NCBI RefSeq assembly: GCF_013409045.1
Contig: NZ_JACCBT010000001.1
Coordinates: 7,852,669-7,916,668 of the forward strand
DNA length: 64,000 nucleotides
Origin: Actinomadura citrea
GTDB taxonomy: Bacteria > Actinomycetota > Actinomycetes > Streptosporangiales > Streptosporangiaceae
Direction of reading: 5' to 3'
Shown: piece by piece, positions 59,439-64,000 of the stretch
Layout: every line of letters begins with the position of its first letter
Numbering within the stretch: the stretch's first letter is position 1
Position numbers and translations under genes: made by a program
Notes under the pieces: model-generated
What the model saw: the letters and a program-made list of their open reading frames with translations, nothing else
The model's database searches: none
What the model was told of the DNA's origin: nothing

Positions 59439-60419
59439 ATGGCCACACGCACTCTCGTTCCGATCCTTCTATCCGGCCTGATGGCCGCCGCCGTGAGCAC
59501 CGGTTGCTCCGACAACACCTCCTCCGCGGCTCCGGGGAAGCCGCAGAGGGCGCCCGCCCTCACCAAGGAGCAGGCACAGCAGGTACTCGCGTCCTTCGCC
59601 ACCGGCATGAACCAGGCGGGGTTCAGATTCAACGGCAGGGCGCTGCGCACGGTCGAGACCGACCCGCAGCTCACCATGGACGTCGCCGCGCTCAAGCTCC
59701 GCCGCGCCGTCCGTCAGCGCCCGCCCAAGGTGTCCTTCACCCACACGACCTTCTACATCCCGCGCCTGACCGGCTACCCGCACTGGTTCGCGGCCGACGC
59801 CGTCAGCGGCAAGGGCAAGCAGGCCCTGCGGCACGCGCTCCTGTTCACGCAGGCCGGGCAGAACGCGCCGTGGCTGCTGGCCGCCGACCCGTACCCGTCC
59901 GAACTCGCCCTCGGCCGCGTCGCGCTCGACCCGCAGGGGTACGCCACCCCGGTCGCCCCCGACGTCAAGGACCTCGCGGTCGCCCCCGCGAAGCTCCCCA
60001 AGGCCCATGCGGCGCTGCTCACGGACGGGCCCCGCGCCTCCGGAGCGTCCGTCCTGGCGGACGGGGCGAAGACCAGCGAGACCTACAAGGCGCTCAAGGC
60101 GGGCGAGAAGACCCTCGCCGGGCGCGGCGTCACGCTCTCGTCCCGCTTCTCCCCCGCCGGGTACAAGGTCTACGGGCTGCGCACCAAGGACCGCGGGGCC
60201 GTCGTCTGGTACGTCCTGAAGCAGAACGAGGCATACTCGTCGGCCCAGCGGGGCAGGCTGGCCGTGAGCGGCGACCTCATCGGACTCGCCCCGTCCACCA
60301 CCGCCCGGACGCGCCTGGACACCACCGTCCTCGTGCAGTACCTGGCCACCGTCCCGCCCAAGGGCCGCGCCACCATCAGCGGCATGTACCGCAAGGCCGT
60401 CACCGCCCAGGGCTCCTGA
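59439..60419 (+). CDS. Lipoprotein, paralogue B flanking prfB
   Basis: 326 aa from ATG 59439 (GGGGG upstream; an earlier ATG at 59397 gives a poor leader). Signal peptide ATRTLVPILLSGLMAAAVSTGC with lipobox Cys23. Mature domain resembles paralogue A: FHNG-like start LASFATGMNQAGFRFNGRALRTVE, TTFYIPRLTGYPHWFAADAV and GYKVYGLRTKDRGAVVWYVLKQN. Duplication across prfB is evident. Surface-anchored; function unknown. Confidence 0.8.
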   Translation: MATRTLVPILLSGLMAAAVSTGCSDNTSSAAPGKPQRAPALTKEQAQQVLASFATGMNQAGFRFNGRALRTVETDPQLTMDVAALKLRRAVRQRPPKVSFTHTTFYIPRLTGYPHWFAADAVSGKGKQALRHALLFTQAGQNAPWLLAADPYPSELALGRVALDPQGYATPVAPDVKDLAVAPAKLPKAHAALLTDGPRASGASVLADGAKTSETYKALKAGEKTLAGRGVTLSSRFSPAGYKVYGLRTKDRGAVVWYVLKQNEAYSSAQRGRLAVSGDLIGLAPSTTARTRLDTTVLVQYLATVPPKGRATISGMYRKAVTAQGS

Positions 60420-60493
60420 ACCCCGTCGGGTGCCGGCCGGCCCGCTCCTCCTGACCGCTGCAGCGGAACCGGCCGGCACTCGATGGTTTCTTG

Positions 60494-60633
60494 CTTTTTC
60501 TCCTCCTTCGGGCCTGGCGGCCCTCCATCGTCGATAAAAGCGGGCGATCGCTGGCATCGCTCCGTCTCGCCTAGCGACTCGCTTCGCGATCAGATTCTTG
60601 CTTCGCTCGAATCTGCCTTCGGACGCGATCGCG
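60494..60633 (+). repeat. Left arm of the inverted repeat
   Basis: Contains CATCGCTCC, CGACTCGCTTCGCGATCAGA and TTGCTTCGCTCGAATCTGCC. Internal sub-palindromes around TCGCTTCGCGA give it further fold-back potential. Confidence 0.85.
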
Positions 60634-61058
60634 GAACCCCAGCTTGTCGGGTGGTTCTGTGGTGCCCGGGGTTTGTGCTCCTGGATTTGCTGCCATCGCT
60701 CCGACTCGCCTAGCGACTCGCTTCGCGATCAGGTTCTCGCTTCGCTCGAACCGCGATCGCGGGGCCCAGCCTGGTGTGGGGCGCTGGATTTCCGTCAGGA
60801 CGGGCGCCCAGGCCGAATGGCGTGCGGCCCACTGGCTGACCTTTCGGGGGAAGCCGCCTCAGCTCGACTACGACCGGGAGGGGTACGCCAAGCGTGATGG
60901 TGAGGCCGCTGGGACGCTGCACCTCTCCTGGGAATGGCTTGTCATCGGCCAGCACCTGTCTCCGGCAAAGGGCGCGTGCGGGGCGAATCGGTTTCGCTGA
61001 CTTCGACCGCGTGAGGCCGCCGCGTGGTCCGGGTGAACCACGCGACGACCTCAGTGGT

Positions 61059-61200
61059 CGCGATCGCGTCCGAAGGCAGGTTCAAGCGAAGCGAGAACCT
61101 GATCGCGAAGCGAGCCGCTAGGCGAGTCGGAGCGATGCCAGCGATCGCCCGCTTTTATCGACGATGGAGGGCCGTCAAGGCCCGAAGGAGGAGATAAAAG
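61059..61200 (-). repeat. Right arm of the inverted repeat
   Basis: Reverse-complement copy of the left arm, with single-base differences such as GGTT for the arm's AGAT segment and an extra AT near GGAGGAGATAAAAG at the outer end. Confidence 0.85.
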
Positions 61201-61204
61201 CCAT

Positions 61205-64000
61205 CTACTCAGCGGGCAGGCTGCTGGAGGTCACCAGGGTGCGGATGGCGCCCAGGGCGACCGACAGGGTTGCCAGGTCGAAGCTGTCGCTCTCCCAGAT
61301 CTCGCTCAGCGTCTGCTGGGCGCGCTGGACGGCCGGCTTGTTCTTGTCCGCCCAGTGGACCATCCGCTCCTCGGGGTTGCCGCCCGGCTCGCTGGTGACG
61401 AGGACGTCGCGGGTGAGGGCGGAGTGCGCGGCGTACAGGTCGTCGCGGAGGGCGGAGCGGGCCATCGAGCGCCACTTGTCGTCGCGCGGGAGCGCGATGA
61501 TGCGCTCGCGCAGGCGGGACAGCTGGAGCCGGTCCGCGAGGTCGAAGTAGATCTCGGCGACCTCCTCCACCGGACGTTCCGTGTCGTGCGCGATGCCGAC
61601 CACGTCGAAGGTGGAGTAGGCGGGGACGAACGTGGCGCACTGCTCGGCCAGCTCGTCCGGGACGCCCAGTTCGGCGAAGCCGTCACGGCGCTGCTCGAAG
61701 GCGGCGAGGTCCAGCCCGACCAGCAGCTTCGACAGGTGCGCGCTCAGGGTGGCCGCGCCGCCGCAGAAGAAGTCGATCGTCTCCTGGATGTCGAACGGGG
61801 GCCGCCGGTTGTGCAGCAGCCAGCGGGCGCCGCGCTCGGTGAGCTTGCGGGCCTCCAGCAGCATCGCGACCTGCGTCGTCTCCTCGACGTGGTGCGACAG
61901 GCTCTCCACCGACCGCCAGAACCGCGGCATCTGGAACACGTCGCGGGCGACGAGGTAGGCGCGGGCGATGTCGGACGAGGAGGCGCCCGTCTCCTCGTTC
62001 ATGCGGAACACGAACGTGGAGCCGCTCGCGTTGACCACGTCGTTCACCACGGCGGTCGTGATGATCTCGCGGCGCAGCGGGTGCCGGTCCATGTGGGGGC
62101 GGAACCGCTCGCGCAGCGGCGTCGGGAAGTAGTCGACCAGCCACGACTCCAGGTAGGGGTCGTCGGCGAGGTCGGAGGCGACGAGGTCGGCGTCTAGGGC
62201 GAGCTTGGCGTAGGCGAGCAGCACCGAGAACTCGGGGCTGGTCAGCCCGTGCCCCGACTGGCGCCGCTCGGCGAGGGCCTTGTCGTCCGGCAGCGCCTCC
62301 AGGCGCCGCTTCAGGCGGCCGTCGCGCTCCAGCTTGCGCATGTACCGGGCGTGGACGTGCAGCATCGCGGGCGCCTGCGCGCGGGCCGCGGCGAGCACCA
62401 CGTTCTGCGCGTAGTTGTCGCGCAGGACGAGCCGTCCCACCTCGTCGGTCATCTCGTAGAGCAGGCCGTCGCGCTGCTTGCCGGCCAGCTCGCCGTCCCG
62501 CACGGCCTGGTCGAGCAGGATCTTGATGTTGACCTCGTGGTCGGAGGTGTCGACTCCCGCGGAGTTGTCGATGAAGTCGGTGTTGATCAGGCCGCCGCCG
62601 CGCGCGAACTCGATGCGGCCGAGCTGGGTCACGCCGAGGTTGCCGCCCTCGCCGACGACCTTGCAGTGCAGTTCGGCGCCGTCCACCCGGACGGGGTCGT
62701 TGGCCTTGTCGCCGACATCGGCGTTGTTCTCGGCGGACGACTTGACGTAGGTGCCGATGCCGCCGTTCCACAGGAGGTCGACCGGCGCCCGCAGGATGGC
62801 CCGGATCAGCTCGAAGGGGGGAAGGGTCTTCACCCCGTCGCCGAGCCCGAGCATCGCCCGCATCTGCGGGGTGATCTGGATCGACTTGAGGGTGCGGGGG
62901 AACACGCCGCCGCCCTTGGAGATCAGGGAGGTGTCGTAGTCGGCCCAGCTGCTGCGCGGCAGCTCGAACAGGCGCCGGCGCTCGGCGAACGAGGCGGCGG
63001 CGTCCGGGTCGGGGTCGAGGAAGATGTGCCGGTGGTCGAACGCGGCAACCAGGCGGATGTGCTCCGACAGCAGCATCCCGTTGCCGAACACGTCCCCGGA
63101 CATGTCGCCGATGCCGACGACGGTGAAGTCCTCGTTCTGGATGTCCTTGCCGAGGGCCCGGAAGTGGTACTTCACCGACTCCCAGGCGCCGCGGGCGGTG
63201 ATGCCCATCCCCTTGTGGTCGTAGCCGACCGAGCCGCCCGAGGCGAACGCGTCGCCGAGCCAGTACCCGTAGTCGGCGGCGACGCCGTTGGCGATGTCGG
63301 AGAACGTCGCGGTGCCCTTGTCGGCGGCGACGACCATGTAGGTGTCCTCGCCGTCGTGGCGGACGACGTTCGGCGGCGGGACGACCTTGCCGTCCACGAG
63401 GTTGTCGGTGAGGTCGAGCAGGCCGGAGATGAAGTCCTTGTAGCAGTCGATGCCGGCCTTCTGCCACGCCTCCCGGTCCACGGACGGGTCGGGCAGCTGC
63501 TTGCCGACGAAGCCGCCCTTGGCGCCCGCCGGGACGATGACGGTGTTCTTCACCGCCTGCGCCTTGGCCAGGCCGAGGATCTCGGTGCGGAAGTCCTCGC
63601 GCCGGTCCGACCAGCGCAGCCCCCCGCGCGCGACCGACCCGAACCGCAGGTGCACGCCCTCGACCTTCGGCGAGTACACGAAGATCTCGTACGTGGGGCG
63701 GGGCTGGGGCAGGTCCGGGATGCCCGCGGGGTCGAACTTCATCGCCAGGTACGGCTTGTTCTGGTAGTGGTTCGTGCGCAGGGTCGCCTGGACGAGGGCC
63801 AGGTAGGAGCGCAGGATGCGGTCCTCGTCGAGGCTCGCGACGTCGTCCAGCTTGCCGCGGATCTCCTCGGTGATGCCGTCGCTGCGCTCCTCCTCGCCGC
63901 CCTGCAGCGTCGGGTCGAGCCTGCTCTCCCACAGCCGGATGATCAGCCGGGTGATGGAGGCGTTGCGCAGCAGCACCTCTTCGAAGTAGCGCTTGGAGAA
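61205..64000 (-). CDS. gdh: Bacterial NAD-glutamate dehydrogenase, large type (partial)
   Basis: C-terminal 931 residues of an NAD-dependent glutamate dehydrogenase of the about 1600-aa type (Rv2476c-like); the 5' end runs off the window. Motifs: YEIFVYSPKVEGVHLRFGSVARGGLRWSDRREDFRTEILGLAKAQAVKN, the catalytic-Lys region GAKGGFVGKQLPDP, GDMSGDVFGNGMLLS and FDHRHIFLDPDPD. It converts glutamate to 2-oxoglutarate and ammonia with NAD. C-terminal helical region (about 650-931) includes KLERDGRLKRRLEALPDDKALAERRQSGHGLTSPEFSVLLAYAK. It converges on the inverted-repeat element. Confidence 0.93.
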   Translation of the reverse strand, partial: FSKRYFEEVLLRNASITRLIIRLWESRLDPTLQGGEEERSDGITEEIRGKLDDVASLDEDRILRSYLALVQATLRTNHYQNKPYLAMKFDPAGIPDLPQPRPTYEIFVYSPKVEGVHLRFGSVARGGLRWSDRREDFRTEILGLAKAQAVKNTVIVPAGAKGGFVGKQLPDPSVDREAWQKAGIDCYKDFISGLLDLTDNLVDGKVVPPPNVVRHDGEDTYMVVAADKGTATFSDIANGVAADYGYWLGDAFASGGSVGYDHKGMGITARGAWESVKYHFRALGKDIQNEDFTVVGIGDMSGDVFGNGMLLSEHIRLVAAFDHRHIFLDPDPDAAASFAERRRLFELPRSSWADYDTSLISKGGGVFPRTLKSIQITPQMRAMLGLGDGVKTLPPFELIRAILRAPVDLLWNGGIGTYVKSSAENNADVGDKANDPVRVDGAELHCKVVGEGGNLGVTQLGRIEFARGGGLINTDFIDNSAGVDTSDHEVNIKILLDQAVRDGELAGKQRDGLLYEMTDEVGRLVLRDNYAQNVVLAAARAQAPAMLHVHARYMRKLERDGRLKRRLEALPDDKALAERRQSGHGLTSPEFSVLLAYAKLALDADLVASDLADDPYLESWLVDYFPTPLRERFRPHMDRHPLRREIITTAVVNDVVNASGSTFVFRMNEETGASSSDIARAYLVARDVFQMPRFWRSVESLSHHVEETTQVAMLLEARKLTERGARWLLHNRRPPFDIQETIDFFCGGAATLSAHLSKLLVGLDLAAFEQRRDGFAELGVPDELAEQCATFVPAYSTFDVVGIAHDTERPVEEVAEIYFDLADRLQLSRLRERIIALPRDDKWRSMARSALRDDLYAAHSALTRDVLVTSEPGGNPEERMVHWADKNKPAVQRAQQTLSEIWESDSFDLATLSVALGAIRTLVTSSSLPAE

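Larger units (their letters stand above)
60494..61200. repeat. Composite inverted-repeat element
   Basis: Arms 60494-60633 and 61059-61200 are inverted copies of about 140 bp and differ at only a few positions. Each runs from CTTTT..CTCCTCCTTCGGGCC inward to GGACGCGATCGCG. Inside, 60691-60760 carries a further partial copy of the left arm in direct orientation that lacks about 10-14 bp. The spacer (about 300 bp beyond that copy) has open frames but no recognisable protein. The right arm ends 5 bp before the stop of the dehydrogenase. Looks like a mobile or repetitive intergenic unit. Confidence 0.85.

Noticed and set aside
60598-61000. Open frames inside the inverted-repeat element as a transposase
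   Set aside because: They are short and without DDE, HUH or recombinase motifs, and the left part simply translates the repeat arm.

Overview
The window is a stretch of chromosome from a high-GC Gram-positive actinobacterium. Uniformly GC-rich third codon positions, GTG and TTG starts, an ftsE-ftsX-S41 protease-smpB-ssrA block beside prfB, an AftD arabinofuranosyltransferase locus and KstR-type steroid genes together suggest a soil actinomycete, perhaps Actinomadura or another Thermomonosporaceae (inference; no 16S gene is present). No prophage, CRISPR array or intact transposase was seen.

Layout. 1-3.8 kb: a TetR-controlled cassette (degenerate ABC ATPase, YhgE/Pip membrane protein, TetR) behind a perfect 24-bp palindrome. 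3.8-8.8 kb: small accessory genes, including a lipoprotein, a calpain-like cysteine protease coupled to a small protein, and a MarR regulator. 9.0-16.3 kb: a steroid or branched acyl-CoA catabolic cluster: five overlapping minus-strand genes (acyl-CoA ligase, tandem DUF35 protein, two thiolase-fold proteins, FadD19-like ligase) divergent from an EchA19-like hydratase. 16.4-19.4 kb: a small membrane protein, a secreted propeller-like protein and a nitronate monooxygenase-like enzyme. 19.7-31.2 kb: a cell-envelope locus like the mycobacterial Rv0224c-Rv0236c region (DUF3068, methyltransferase, acyltransferase, AftD, GT4, GT2, DUF2613, polytopic membrane protein). 31.3-33.4 kb: a double-domain FadE34-like acyl-CoA dehydrogenase. 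33.5-38.0 kb: membrane proteins, an SDR, and an F420-type (LLM) oxidoreductase and an NTF2-like protein, both under KstR-like sites.

38-47.3 kb is accessory: a divergent NERD/phospholipase-D pair, an ArsR-AHSA1-VOC operon, GNAT, GH25 muramidase, AraC, RibD-like, Nudix and a secreted orphan. 47.3-50.2 kb is gene-poor, with several coding remnants and one GT-B-like gene, and ends at the 3' end of tmRNA. 50.2-60.4 kb is conserved core: ssrA, a PBP-like lipoprotein with all catalytic motifs lost, smpB, S41 protease, ftsX, ftsE, a zinc-ribbon protein, and prfB flanked by two paralogous lipoproteins. At 60.5-61.2 kb lies a composite 140-bp inverted-repeat element, and the window closes inside the large NAD-glutamate dehydrogenase.

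How the genes work together: KstR-like motifs (TnnAACnnGTTnnA) recur before the acyl-CoA ligase/hydratase pair, the monooxygenase, the LLM oxidoreductase and the NTF2-like gene. This ties several separated loci into one probable steroid-responsive regulon. SmpB, tmRNA and RF2 lie together as a translation-quality-control neighbourhood beside the FtsEX cell-wall hydrolysis switch.
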